The notes under the pieces: model-generated
Seen by the model: only the letters and a program-made list of their open reading frames with translations
What the model was told of the DNA's origin: nothing
The model's database searches: none
DNA from: Pseudoduganella danionis
GTDB taxonomy: Bacteria > Pseudomonadota > Gammaproteobacteria > Burkholderiales > Burkholderiaceae_D
NCBI RefSeq assembly: GCF_009720775.1
Contig: NZ_WNKW01000006.1
Coordinates: forward strand, 186,001 to 250,000
DNA length: 64,000 nucleotides
Direction: 5' to 3'
Program-made: the position numbers and the translations under genes
Part shown: one piece after another, positions 24,122 to 32,432 of the stretch
Layout: each line of letters starts with the position of its first letter
How positions within the stretch are numbered: the stretch's first letter is position 1

Positions 24122-26044
24122 ATGACCGACTCGCTCGATCTGACCCGTCGCAACCTTCTCAAATTCCTTTCCGGCGCTCCTTTGCTGCCGCTCGCCGGTG
24201 GCAGCGCGACTGCTGCCCTGCTGACCGCCTGCGGTGGCGGCGATACGGCCGCTGCGGCGCCTACGCTGATGTCGCTGAGCTTCAGCGGCATGGCAGCACC
24301 GACGCTGGCCGATCCGGCCAAGATGGCCACCACCACCGTGGCTTCCTCGCTCAACGCTGTGTACTCGAACGGCAAAACCCTGTCCTACGCACTGGGATAC
24401 CAGACCTTCTTCATCACGGGCGCCATGGTGCCCAACGGTAGCGGTGGCACCACGCTGGCCGGCGGCTATTACGACATCAAGAACCAGCCCATCCTGGACC
24501 GTACCGACGCTAACCAGCGCCAGTTCTTCTCGGACTGCCCGGACGGCTCCTCGCTGCTGAAACTGGCCAATCCTACTGTCACCGGCGTAAAAGGTAATAC
24601 CGTATTCGCTGTGGTGCAGTTCGAATACGCCACCCGCAACGTCAAGGGCGATTCCATGTACGGCATGCTGCCTTCGCCGATTGCCGTGCTGACGCTGGAC
24701 CAGAGCCCGACCACGGGCGCACTGTCGCTGGTGAAATACCACAACGTCGATACCAGCAGCGTCAATGGCCTGTGGATCACCTGCGGCGCTTCGCGTTCGC
24801 CATGGAATACCCACCTGTCGAGCGAAGAGTACGAGCCGGATGCCAGCGTGATCGACAAAAACACCCAGTTCGCCAACTTCAGCACCAATCTGTACGGCGA
24901 CGCCAGCAAGGCCAACCCTTACCACTACGGCCACCTGCCGGAAATTACCGTCAATCCGGACGGCACGGGCAGTATCAAGAAGCACTACTGCATGGGCCGT
25001 ATTTCGCACGAGCTGATTCAGGTGATGCCGGACGAGCGCACCGCCCTGATGGGCGACGATGCCACCAACGGCGGCCTGTTCATGTTCGTCGCCGACAAGG
25101 CCCAGGACCTGTCCAGCGGCACCCTGTATGTGGCCAAATGGACCCAGCTGACGGCTGACAACGGCGGCTCGGCCAAACTCTCGTGGATCAAACTGGGCAG
25201 CGCCACCAGCGCCGAAATCAAGGCCCTGGCCGACAGCCTGAAAGCCGCCGACATCCTCAGCGTGAAGACCACCGATCCGGCCGATACGAGCTACACCAAG
25301 ATCCCGTTCAGCGGCAAAACCAACTGGGTGAAATTCGTCGCCGGCAAAGAGAAGGCGGCCGCCTTCCTGGAAACCCACCGCTACGCTGCGTTCAAAGGTG
25401 GCAGCCTGGGTTTCACCAAGATGGAAGGCACCACCGTCAACGCCAAGGACAAGATCGCCTACTCGGCCATGAGCTACATTCAGGCTGCCATGACCAATGG
25501 TTCGGGCGGCATCGCCGTCAAAGGCCCGAATGCCGGCATCGTCTACGCGCTGAACCTCAAAGGCGGCCAGAGCGACGACACGGGCGCCAGCATCAACAGC
25601 GAATGGGTACCGGTCGACATGGCTGCCGTGCCGGCACTGGTGGGCGAAGATCTGGCCACGCCGGACGCACTGGGCAACCTGGCCAATGCCGACAAGATCG
25701 CCAATCCGGACAACATCAAGTTCTCGGAAAAGCTGCGCACGCTGTTCATCGGCGAAGACAGCGGCCTGCACGTGAATAACTTCCTGTGGGCGTACAACGT
25801 CGACACCAAGACCCTGACGCGCATCCTGTCCACCCCGGCCGGTGCCGAATCGACCGGCCTGCACGCAGTCGACGATATCAACGGCTTCGCCTACGTGATG
25901 AGCAACTTCCAGCACCCGGGCGACTGGGAAGCGGCCCTGCACGGCAAAGTGCAAGCCACGCTGGATCCGCTGATCCGCGCCAACTACCGCGACCGCTTCG
26001 GCGCCGCCGTCGGTTACCTGACCGGCCTGCCTACGCTGAGCTGA
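24122..26044 (+). CDS. phoX: PhoX-type alkaline phosphatase (DUF839), Tat substrate
   Basis: 640 residues. The twin-arginine signal 'TRRNLLKFLS' is at 9-18 and the hydrophobic stretch ends in 'LLTACGGG', which also fits a lipobox, so a Tat-exported lipoprotein is possible. The body is a DUF839/PhoX beta-propeller with family blocks 'WITCGASRSPWNTHLSSEEY', 'GRISHELIQVMPDERTALMGDD' and 'LFIGEDSGLHVNNFLWAY'. PhoX enzymes are Ca2+/Fe3+-dependent monomeric phosphomonoesterases that free phosphate from organic esters outside the inner membrane. A consensus Pho box upstream and a strong terminator downstream make it a single-gene PhoB-controlled unit. Confidence 0.93.
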   Translation: MTDSLDLTRRNLLKFLSGAPLLPLAGGSATAALLTACGGGDTAAAAPTLMSLSFSGMAAPTLADPAKMATTTVASSLNAVYSNGKTLSYALGYQTFFITGAMVPNGSGGTTLAGGYYDIKNQPILDRTDANQRQFFSDCPDGSSLLKLANPTVTGVKGNTVFAVVQFEYATRNVKGDSMYGMLPSPIAVLTLDQSPTTGALSLVKYHNVDTSSVNGLWITCGASRSPWNTHLSSEEYEPDASVIDKNTQFANFSTNLYGDASKANPYHYGHLPEITVNPDGTGSIKKHYCMGRISHELIQVMPDERTALMGDDATNGGLFMFVADKAQDLSSGTLYVAKWTQLTADNGGSAKLSWIKLGSATSAEIKALADSLKAADILSVKTTDPADTSYTKIPFSGKTNWVKFVAGKEKAAAFLETHRYAAFKGGSLGFTKMEGTTVNAKDKIAYSAMSYIQAAMTNGSGGIAVKGPNAGIVYALNLKGGQSDDTGASINSEWVPVDMAAVPALVGEDLATPDALGNLANADKIANPDNIKFSEKLRTLFIGEDSGLHVNNFLWAYNVDTKTLTRILSTPAGAESTGLHAVDDINGFAYVMSNFQHPGDWEAALHGKVQATLDPLIRANYRDRFGAAVGYLTGLPTLS

Positions 26045-26063
26045 TTTCCCCCAGCTGTCCCCC

Positions 26064-26100
26064 GCCCGCAACGAGCGCAAGCTCCTTGCGGGCTTTTTTT
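26064..26100 (+). terminator. Rho-independent terminator of phoX
   Basis: 8-bp stem GCCCGCAA / TTGCGGGC (26064-26071 / 26086-26093) followed directly by seven T. Confidence 0.85.
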
Positions 26101-26298
26101 ATGGCACTACCGCGATGTTGTGTAAATGCGATGGCAATATTGCCAAAAACGAAGTATTGTTGCAGCTGCTCTGAGCAGGCCGCTGTAGCAGTTGCAACAC
26201 TCCCTAAAATCATGGATTGTTGCCTGTTGTCAACGGCCACAAGCCCGGTCTACAATCGGATAACCCAAACCTCGTGCCCTTTTGCGGAACTCGCTCAT

Positions 26299-27804
26299 AT
26301 GTCTTTTCTGTCCACGTCATCGCCTAAACTAGCGCCATGGAAAGTTCTGCTGGTCGACGATGAACCCGACATCCACGATATCACCAAGCTGACCCTGAGC
26401 CGTTTCCGTCTGGATGGCCGTGCGCTGAGTTTTGTCCACGCCTACAGCGGCGCCGAAGCCAAGGAGGTGCTGGCGCGCGAGAGCGATATTGCGCTGGTGT
26501 TTCTCGATGTGGTGATGGAGAGCGAAGATGCGGGCCTGGAAGTGGCACGCTGGATGCGCCAGGATCTGGACAACCAGTTCACCCGCATCGTGCTGCGCAC
26601 CGGCCAGCCGGGTCAGGCACCGGAAGAGCGCGTGATCGTGAATTACGATATCAACGATTACAAGGAAAAGACCGAGCTCGATCGCACCAAGCTGTTCACC
26701 ACCACCTTCGCCGCGCTGCGTGCCTACCGCGACATCATGAAAGTGGAAGAAGCACGCCAGCAGCAGATGCATTACCGCGAAGGGCTGGAACGCGTGATCG
26801 CCGCCTCGGCCCATATTTTCCAGCAGCGCAATCTGCAGGATTTCGCCAACGGCCTGCTGCAGCAGGTAGTGGCCCTGCTGCGGCTGGAGCAAAGCATGCT
26901 GCTGCGCCTGCGCGCCGCCACTGCCATCAGCGGTGAAAACAATTACGAAATACTGGCCCAGATCGGCGACATCGATGGCCCGCTACTGAGCCCCGAACTA
27001 CTGACGCGGCTCGATAATTCCAAGGTCAACAAGATCACCCACCTCGAGGGCGATACCTATATCGGCTACTTCCCGAATAACAGCGGCAAGCATTCGCTGC
27101 TGATCCTGAAAGGCGTGGAAGAAATCTCGGAACTCGATATCAAGCTGCTGGAAGTATTCTGCTCTGGCGTGGCCATCGCTTTCGACAACATCCTGCTGAC
27201 CCAGGAAATCACCGATACCCAGGCCGAACTGATCCTGCGTCTGGGCGATGTGGTGGAATCGCGTTCCAACGAAGCGGGCAACCACGTGCGCCGCATGGCC
27301 GAAGTGTGTCACCTGCTGGCCAGCGCCAGCGGCATGAGCGAGGAAGAAACCGCCGTGCTGCAGCATGCCGCGCCCATGCACGATATCGGCAAGATCGCCA
27401 CGCCCGATGCCGTGCTGCTCAAGCCGGGCAAGCTCGATGCGGAAGAATGGGAAATCATGAAGCAGCACCCGACGGTGGGGCTGTCCATCCTGAACGGTTC
27501 GCAGCGCCCCATCCTCAAGGCGGCCGCCGTGATCGCCCACCAGCACCACGAAAAATACGATGGCAGCGGCTATCCGCAAGGCCTGAAGGGCGACGCCATC
27601 CACCTGTATGCACGCATCGTCGCCGTGGCCGATGTGTTCGACGCGCTGATGCACAAGCGCTGCTACAAGGAAGCCTGGCCGCTGGAACAGGTGGTCGAAC
27701 ACCTGCGCTCCGTGGCTGGCCAGCATCTGGACCCGTATTATGTGGACCTGCTGGTGCAGAACATCGATAAAGCGCTGGCCATCAACCAGCGCTTCCCTGA
27801 CTAG
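26299..27804 (+). CDS. Response regulator with DUF3369 and HD-GYP phosphodiesterase domain
   Basis: 501 residues. Receiver domain (about 14-145) with acidic pair 'VDDE' and phospho-acceptor Asp70 in 'VFLDVVME'. Then a DUF3369 linker domain (about 165-310), GAF-like, and the HD-GYP domain (about 320-490) with 'HDIGKIATPDAVLLKPGKL', 'HHEKYDGSGYPQGL' and 'ADVFDAL' all present. HD-GYP enzymes of this RpfG-like type hydrolyse cyclic-di-GMP to pGpG/GMP. Start ATG 26299 has a weak ribosome site; the upstream frame extension runs through the phoX terminator and is excluded. It converges on a GAF-GAF histidine kinase gene 25 bp away, the likely partner. Confidence 0.92.
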   Translation: MSFLSTSSPKLAPWKVLLVDDEPDIHDITKLTLSRFRLDGRALSFVHAYSGAEAKEVLARESDIALVFLDVVMESEDAGLEVARWMRQDLDNQFTRIVLRTGQPGQAPEERVIVNYDINDYKEKTELDRTKLFTTTFAALRAYRDIMKVEEARQQQMHYREGLERVIAASAHIFQQRNLQDFANGLLQQVVALLRLEQSMLLRLRAATAISGENNYEILAQIGDIDGPLLSPELLTRLDNSKVNKITHLEGDTYIGYFPNNSGKHSLLILKGVEEISELDIKLLEVFCSGVAIAFDNILLTQEITDTQAELILRLGDVVESRSNEAGNHVRRMAEVCHLLASASGMSEEETAVLQHAAPMHDIGKIATPDAVLLKPGKLDAEEWEIMKQHPTVGLSILNGSQRPILKAAAVIAHQHHEKYDGSGYPQGLKGDAIHLYARIVAVADVFDALMHKRCYKEAWPLEQVVEHLRSVAGQHLDPYYVDLLVQNIDKALAINQRFPD

Positions 27805-27829
27805 GCGCCGCGCCGCAGCGCCAGCCCGC

Positions 27830-29782
27830 TCAGGCGGCCACCTTACGCTGGATTTTGGGGAAGCGCAGCTTGTAGTGCAGCCCCAGTCCCGGCGAACTGA
27901 GCACCTTGACGCTGCCGCCCAGCGCCCCCGTAACGAGGTTGTACAGGATGTGGGCACCGAGCCCGCTGCCGCCCGTACCACGCTTGGTGGTGTAGAAGGG
28001 ATCGAACAACTGGGCCAGTGCCGCACTGTCCATGCCTATGCCATCATCGCTGTAATTGAGTTCGACCAGATCACCATCGAGCGCCACGTTGATGCGGATG
28101 ACACCGGGCTCGCCCTGCTCGAAGCCGTGCACCAGCGAATTGACCACCATATTCGTCACCACCTGCGATAGCGCGCCGGGGAAGCTGGCCATATTGATCT
28201 GCTCGGGGCATTCCACTTCCAGCGTGACCGGCTTGCCTTTGAGCTTGGGCTGCAGCGACAGCAGCACTTCGTCCAGATAGCGGCGCAGGTTGAAGCTGCG
28301 GATATCATCGGCCGACTGGTCCACTGCCACCTGCTTGAAGCTGCGCACCAGCGCTGCCGCGCGCTGGGTATTGGTGGTCATGATGCGCAGCGACTGGTCG
28401 ATGATGCCGAAAAACTGCTGCAAGCCTTCCTCGTCCAGCGTGCCATGGGCCAGCTCTTCGCGCGTCAGGCGCAGCTCTTCCACCAGATGGCTGGTGGCCG
28501 TCACGCAGATGCCCAGCGGGGTATTGATTTCGTGTGCCACGCCGGCCACCAGCCGGCCCAGCGACGCCAGCTTCTCCTGCCTTACCAGTTCGCCCTGCGC
28601 TTCCTTGAGCGATTCCAGCGCCGATTCGAGCGCGGCATTCTGCTCTTCCAGCGCCTCCTTGGCGCGGCGGATTTCGCGGTCGGCACGCATGCGGGCAATC
28701 GCTACGGCCACATGGCTGGCCATGAAGGCGAGAATGTCCAGATCGGCCTGGGTGTACAGCACCTTGTCGTCATAGCTCTGCACGATGATCACGCCATAGG
28801 CCGTATCACCCAGCAGCATGGGCGCGCCCATCCAGCTAGCGATCTCTATGCTGCCCAGCGGCTGTTTCAGTTCGCCGCTGGCGATCAGCGCTTCCAGCCC
28901 GGCCCGGTCCAGCATCTGCGCCTGCTTGCGCTGCAGAATGTAGGACGACATACCCAGCCCGAAATCGAAGCGTTTGACGGGCGCCTGCTCATCCTTCTCG
29001 TCGACAAAATAGGGGATGCTGATTTCCTGCGTATCAGGGTGGTATAGCGCCATCAGGAAGTTCTGCGCCGGCACCAGCTCGCTGATGATCTGGTGCAGCC
29101 GCATGTTCAAACGGCTGCCGCCCGTGGCCGTGGCCGACAGATTGGCCAGCTCGTACAGCGCACGCTGGATGTTCTCGGCGCGCCGGCGCTCGGCCACTTC
29201 GTGCGCCAGCAGCGCGGTGCGCTCCTGCACGGCGCGCTCCAGCCTGTCCATGCTGAGCAAGCCTTGCAGCGCGCTCGATACGTGGTTGGCGATCTGGGCA
29301 AACAGGGCCTGATCTTCGACGCTGTAAGTGTGTTCCTTATCGTAGCTCTGCATCACCATGGCGCCCAGCACCTGATGGTTGAGGTCATGCAGCGGGCAGC
29401 CCATCCAGTGTTCGGCGATCGTGCCTATGCCGAAGCCGGCATTGTCCTGCCGGCGCGCCTGATGTTCGGCGGCCGTCATGATCATGCTGCGGTCATTGAT
29501 GATCACGGCGGCGGTGGGCGATTCGCCCTCCACCAGCTCGAACAGTTCGTCACGGCCGGGCGGATCGTCGACTTCATCGACGAAGTAGACAAAGCGCACC
29601 TGATTGACGGGGCCATCAGCGTCGCTGAGCGCGACAAAGAAATTGGCCGCATACATGATGCGCCCCAGCCCCGCATGCACGGATTGCAGGAATTCGCTGA
29701 TATCGGTACAGCTACTGGCCTTCTGGCCTATTTCCAGCAACATGGCCTGTACGGCTTCGAGGCGGGCGAGACGACTTTCCAT
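27830..29782 (-). CDS. Cytosolic histidine kinase with two GAF domains
   Basis: 650 residues and no membrane helix. Two related GAF domains (about 15-175 and 215-375, each with 'FVALSD/FLMALYH', 'YFVDE' and 'GAMVMQSYD/GVIIVQSYD' blocks) are followed by a coiled coil (375-410), a HisKA-like helix with the phospho-acceptor in 'VAGVAHEINTPLG', and a HATPase domain with 'DDGIGMD' and 'GSGLGAHI'. It therefore senses a cytoplasmic signal or small ligand through GAF and should phosphorylate a receiver. The convergent receiver-DUF3369-HD-GYP gene is the nearest candidate partner. Confidence 0.9.
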   Translation of the reverse strand: MESRLARLEAVQAMLLEIGQKASSCTDISEFLQSVHAGLGRIMYAANFFVALSDADGPVNQVRFVYFVDEVDDPPGRDELFELVEGESPTAAVIINDRSMIMTAAEHQARRQDNAGFGIGTIAEHWMGCPLHDLNHQVLGAMVMQSYDKEHTYSVEDQALFAQIANHVSSALQGLLSMDRLERAVQERTALLAHEVAERRRAENIQRALYELANLSATATGGSRLNMRLHQIISELVPAQNFLMALYHPDTQEISIPYFVDEKDEQAPVKRFDFGLGMSSYILQRKQAQMLDRAGLEALIASGELKQPLGSIEIASWMGAPMLLGDTAYGVIIVQSYDDKVLYTQADLDILAFMASHVAVAIARMRADREIRRAKEALEEQNAALESALESLKEAQGELVRQEKLASLGRLVAGVAHEINTPLGICVTATSHLVEELRLTREELAHGTLDEEGLQQFFGIIDQSLRIMTTNTQRAAALVRSFKQVAVDQSADDIRSFNLRRYLDEVLLSLQPKLKGKPVTLEVECPEQINMASFPGALSQVVTNMVVNSLVHGFEQGEPGVIRINVALDGDLVELNYSDDGIGMDSAALAQLFDPFYTTKRGTGGSGLGAHILYNLVTGALGGSVKVLSSPGLGLHYKLRFPKIQRKVAA

Positions 29783-29907
29783 CGAGTTTCCTGAATCGTA
29801 ATATGAACAGGAAAATACTAGCAGTTCCCCACGCGCACGGCCATAGGCTCAGTCCGTTCTGGCTTGCGCATGCGGCTGTCTGCGCCGGCCGGCAGCCCGG
29901 GCGTGGT

Positions 29908-30393
29908 TCAGGGACGACGGTAGCCGCCCGCAATCCAGTTCGCTGCGCTGCTGGCGTTGAGTTTGAAATCGGGCGCGACGCGCACCTGTGCCAGTTGTTC
30001 GCCGTCGCTGTCGTAAGCGCTCAGCACAGCATAGGCATCGTCTTCATCGGGCACGATATCGAGCAGCACCTTGATAGCCCCCGCTTCGTCATTGACCAGC
30101 ACCTGCTTGTGCAACTGCGCGTGCAGTTGCTGCTCGTGACGGCGCAGCACCTCGTTGGCAGTTTTCACCAGCGTATGGAAGGCCGGCAAATCGAGCGGTT
30201 TGGGATTCTTCTTGTCGCGCCCCATGGTCCAAGGCCCCACCAGTGCCGGCTCGGGCTCGCCATCCTTGATCATGGCCACGGCCCAGCCATCATCGTCCTC
30301 GTTCTTGATCACGCGGGCGGTCCAGCCATTGCCCTGCCACAGTCTGGCTTCCTGTACGGGGCTGTCGTCATCGGTTGGCTGGGCTGGCGGCAT
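29908..30393 (-). CDS. Conserved hypothetical protein
   Basis: 161 residues, acidic, with no signal peptide or membrane segment. The sequence alternates strand-like stretches ('WTARVIKNEDDDGWAVAMIKDG', 'IKVLLDIVPDEDDAYAVLSAYDSDG') with one amphipathic helix ('FHTLVKTANEVLRRHEQQLHAQ'), suggesting a small alpha/beta cytosolic protein. No family or catalytic motif recognised. The codon use resembles neighbouring genes and the frame has no good rival, which supports it as real. It stands alone between the histidine kinase and the long AT-rich region before the PEP-CTERM gene. Confidence 0.65.
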   Translation of the reverse strand: MPPAQPTDDDSPVQEARLWQGNGWTARVIKNEDDDGWAVAMIKDGEPEPALVGPWTMGRDKKNPKPLDLPAFHTLVKTANEVLRRHEQQLHAQLHKQVLVNDEAGAIKVLLDIVPDEDDAYAVLSAYDSDGEQLAQVRVAPDFKLNASSAANWIAGGYRRP

Positions 30394-30774
30394 GGTGCGG
30401 TCCTGTGAGAAAAGTAAGGGAGCGAAATGATACGCCCTATGCGCTAGACCAACAATGCGTCACCGTTCTGAGCAAGATCAGATTTTTGTAAAATTATGAC
30501 AACATAGAAGCCAAAAACGCAACAGAAATTGCTAAAATAAAATACTAAAGTGAAATTTTTTGCGCCCGACCCGGGACAAGAAAATCATCTGGAATCAGCG
30601 ACTTAAGCCAGTCTTCAGCATTCCGGCCACGGTTTATGGCTGTTTTGCTGCAATAAAAACACTAGACATTGCCGGGTGAATATCATTATTATCAATCCAG
30701 AATCACCAGTTTCCAGTTGTTAATATAAATGTTGCTAGCCCAAATTTAGCTAGACTATACATAAGGAACCGATC
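30394..30774. other. AT-rich intergenic region upstream of the PEP-CTERM gene
   Basis: About 380 bp, strikingly A/T-rich from 30475 to 30770. It holds the promoter of the PEP-CTERM gene, a candidate Fur-like site near 30680-30694 and a short inverted TAGC/GCTA pair at about 30734-30753. No ORF with a ribosome site was found. Confidence 0.45.
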
Positions 30775-31434
30775 ATGTCTCTGACCAAAACCCTGCTGGC
30801 CCTGGCTCTGACTGGCGCTGCCCTGAGCGCGCAAGCTGGCGTCACCTACACTGCCACGAGCGGCAACACCTCGGCAGTTTCCGGCGTTACCACCATCGAT
30901 TTCAACAATGGCCTGCTGCCTACCGGCTTCGCCACCTACGATACGCTCAATGCCATCATTCCGGCCGGCGGCTATCCCGGCGAATCGGCGCCGCCACCTG
31001 GTGATGTCACGCGCTACTTCTCGGTCGGTACCAGCCACGGTCAGGTAAGCTCGTCGAGCGTGACCTTTGGCGGCAACGGCGTCAGCTACTTCGGTTATTT
31101 CATGGGTTCGCCAGACAGCTACAACGTCGTTACTCTGTACAGCGGCAACACTGCCATCCTGCAAATTAACGGTAGCGACATGGCACATGCAGCCTCGCTG
31201 ATGGCTGATGGTGATCAAAGCCACGGCTTCTACATGAATTTCGCGACGAATAGCGGCACCACGATTTCGAGCGTGACCTTCTCCTCGAATAGCAATGCCT
31301 TCGAGACGGACAACCATTCCTACATCGCGGCCGTACCGGAACCAGAAACCTATGCCATGCTGCTGACGGGTCTGGGCCTGGTGGGCTTCGCCAGCCGTCG
31401 CCGCCGTGAGCCTAGCGAGGAACGCTTCTACTAA
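30775..31434 (+). CDS. PEP-CTERM sorting-domain exoprotein
   Basis: 219 residues. Sec signal peptide 1-21 (cleavage AQA), a Thr/Ser/Gly/Asn-rich all-beta body, and a C-terminal PEP-CTERM signal: 'VPEPETYAMLLTGLGLVGFASRRRR', i.e. the VPEP motif, a hydrophobic helix and a basic cluster. PEP-CTERM proteins are cut and sorted by exosortase, usually as extracellular-matrix or surface proteins in exopolysaccharide-producing bacteria. After the Arg cluster an unusual extra tail EPSEERFY remains. No exosortase gene is in the window. Ribosome site AAGGAA. A strong terminator follows. Confidence 0.92.
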   Translation: MSLTKTLLALALTGAALSAQAGVTYTATSGNTSAVSGVTTIDFNNGLLPTGFATYDTLNAIIPAGGYPGESAPPPGDVTRYFSVGTSHGQVSSSSVTFGGNGVSYFGYFMGSPDSYNVVTLYSGNTAILQINGSDMAHAASLMADGDQSHGFYMNFATNSGTTISSVTFSSNSNAFETDNHSYIAAVPEPETYAMLLTGLGLVGFASRRRREPSEERFY

Positions 31435-31478
31435 GCACTAGCAGAGCAAAAAGAAAGTAACAGCGCCTAGCGCGCTTA

Positions 31479-31531
31479 GGGGCTGACAAGGTCTTCCTGC
31501 CAAGGAAGGCCCTGTCAGCCCCGATTTTTTT
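31479..31531 (+). terminator. Rho-independent terminator of the PEP-CTERM gene
   Basis: Outer stem GGGGCTGACA / TGTCAGCCCC (31479-31488 / 31513-31522) enclosing a second inner pairing (CTTCCT / AGGAAG), followed by seven T at 31525-31531. Confidence 0.85.
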
Positions 31532-31534
31532 GTC

Positions 31535-31744
31535 CTACAGGGCAATGCACGGCCGTGCTGGCGGCAGCGGCGGAGGCCGCAATGGCGTGCTGCGCGGATC
31601 GATGGCCGGCTGCGGCGTCTGGTAGGTGTAGGGATTGATGATGATGGGCGGTATGGCAGGAGGCGCCGAAGGGGGATTTTTCGGCCCGCCACCGGACAGG
31701 CGCATGCGGCGCCACACCGCGCGCACTCGCTCTACAGCAACCAT
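31535..31744 (-). CDS. Small proline-rich protein
   Basis: 69 residues, one third or so Pro, with a basic N-terminus (VERVRAVWRRMRL) and runs like 'PPAIPPIIINPYTYQTPQPAI'. No known domain. It is accepted over the overlapping frames on the same strand because a near-perfect AGGAGGG ribosome site stands 7 bp before its ATG. The gene ends right after the T-run of the convergent PEP-CTERM terminator. Function unknown. Confidence 0.55.
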   Translation of the reverse strand: MVAVERVRAVWRRMRLSGGGPKNPPSAPPAIPPIIINPYTYQTPQPAIDPRSTPLRPPPLPPARPCIAL

Positions 31745-31950
31745 GATACGACCCTCCTGACAAAACTCGAACTTTCAGTATAGGCCAGCACCGGCACTAT
31801 GCAAGGCCTGACCATTCGGTGCGGCCAGCATGCATTCCATCCCGTCAAATCGCCGCTTTGTCGCACGCCGCTGGCTGCGCATGGGCCCCGCGCGTACAGT
31901 TCAACCATGCCAGACGGCACATAAGAACTTAACCAGAATCGGGGTCCACC

Positions 31951-32340
31951 ATGAAACGCACCGCTAAATATCTGTTCATCGCAACGCTGCTCACTTTCCT
32001 GACCATTTCTGCGTGGCAGGTAATGTTTGGCGACGGCATCAACGTCAATATTGATGGAAACGAAATCGACGGTCCGGTCGGTGCTGTGCTCGGCGTGCTG
32101 TTTGCCAGTGGCGGCATGGCCATAGGCGCGGTGGTGTGTGTCGGTGTGGCGATCTTCCTCGGCGTGCTGTTCGCCGGTCTGGGCGTGCTGATGGTAGGTG
32201 GCATGGCATTGCTGGCCTTCATCTGCATCATGGCCGTATCGCCACTGCTGCTGCCTCTGCTGATCGTCATCGGGATTTACTACTACGTGCGCAAACGCCA
32301 GCAGCGCCGCCAGCATCTGGCCCTGAATCAGGCAGTCTGA
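31951..32340 (+). CDS. Small inner-membrane protein of unknown function
   Basis: 129 residues with an N-terminal helix (7-24), a short periplasm-like stretch 'DGINVNIDGNEIDG', then three or so Gly/Val/Leu-rich helices (42-62, 66-84, 86-112) and a basic C-terminal tail 'YVRKRQQRRQ'. Following the positive-inside rule, the tail lies in the cytosol. No family recognised. It stands alone on its strand, with a 9-bp inverted repeat 60 bp downstream. Confidence 0.75.
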   Translation: MKRTAKYLFIATLLTFLTISAWQVMFGDGINVNIDGNEIDGPVGAVLGVLFASGGMAIGAVVCVGVAIFLGVLFAGLGVLMVGGMALLAFICIMAVSPLLLPLLIVIGIYYYVRKRQQRRQHLALNQAV

Positions 32341-32399
32341 TCACACGGCTGCGCAGCGCCAGCCCTGACGCTGCCAGCTCTACCCGTTTCAACCGGAAG

Positions 32400-32424
32400 C
32401 GGCCGGGACTAACACTCCCGGCCG
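32400..32424. terminator. Hairpin between convergent membrane-protein and GGDEF genes
   Basis: Perfect 9-bp stem CGGCCGGGA / TCCCGGCCG with a 7-nt loop in the convergent gap. It lacks a T-run on both strands, so it may only weakly terminate or stabilise 3' ends. Confidence 0.4.
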
Positions 32425-32432
32425 ATCCGCCT

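Noticed and set aside
31832..31950. Short plus-strand ATG frame ahead of the small membrane protein
   Set aside because: No ribosome site, and the sequence overlaps the start of the better-supported membrane-protein gene.
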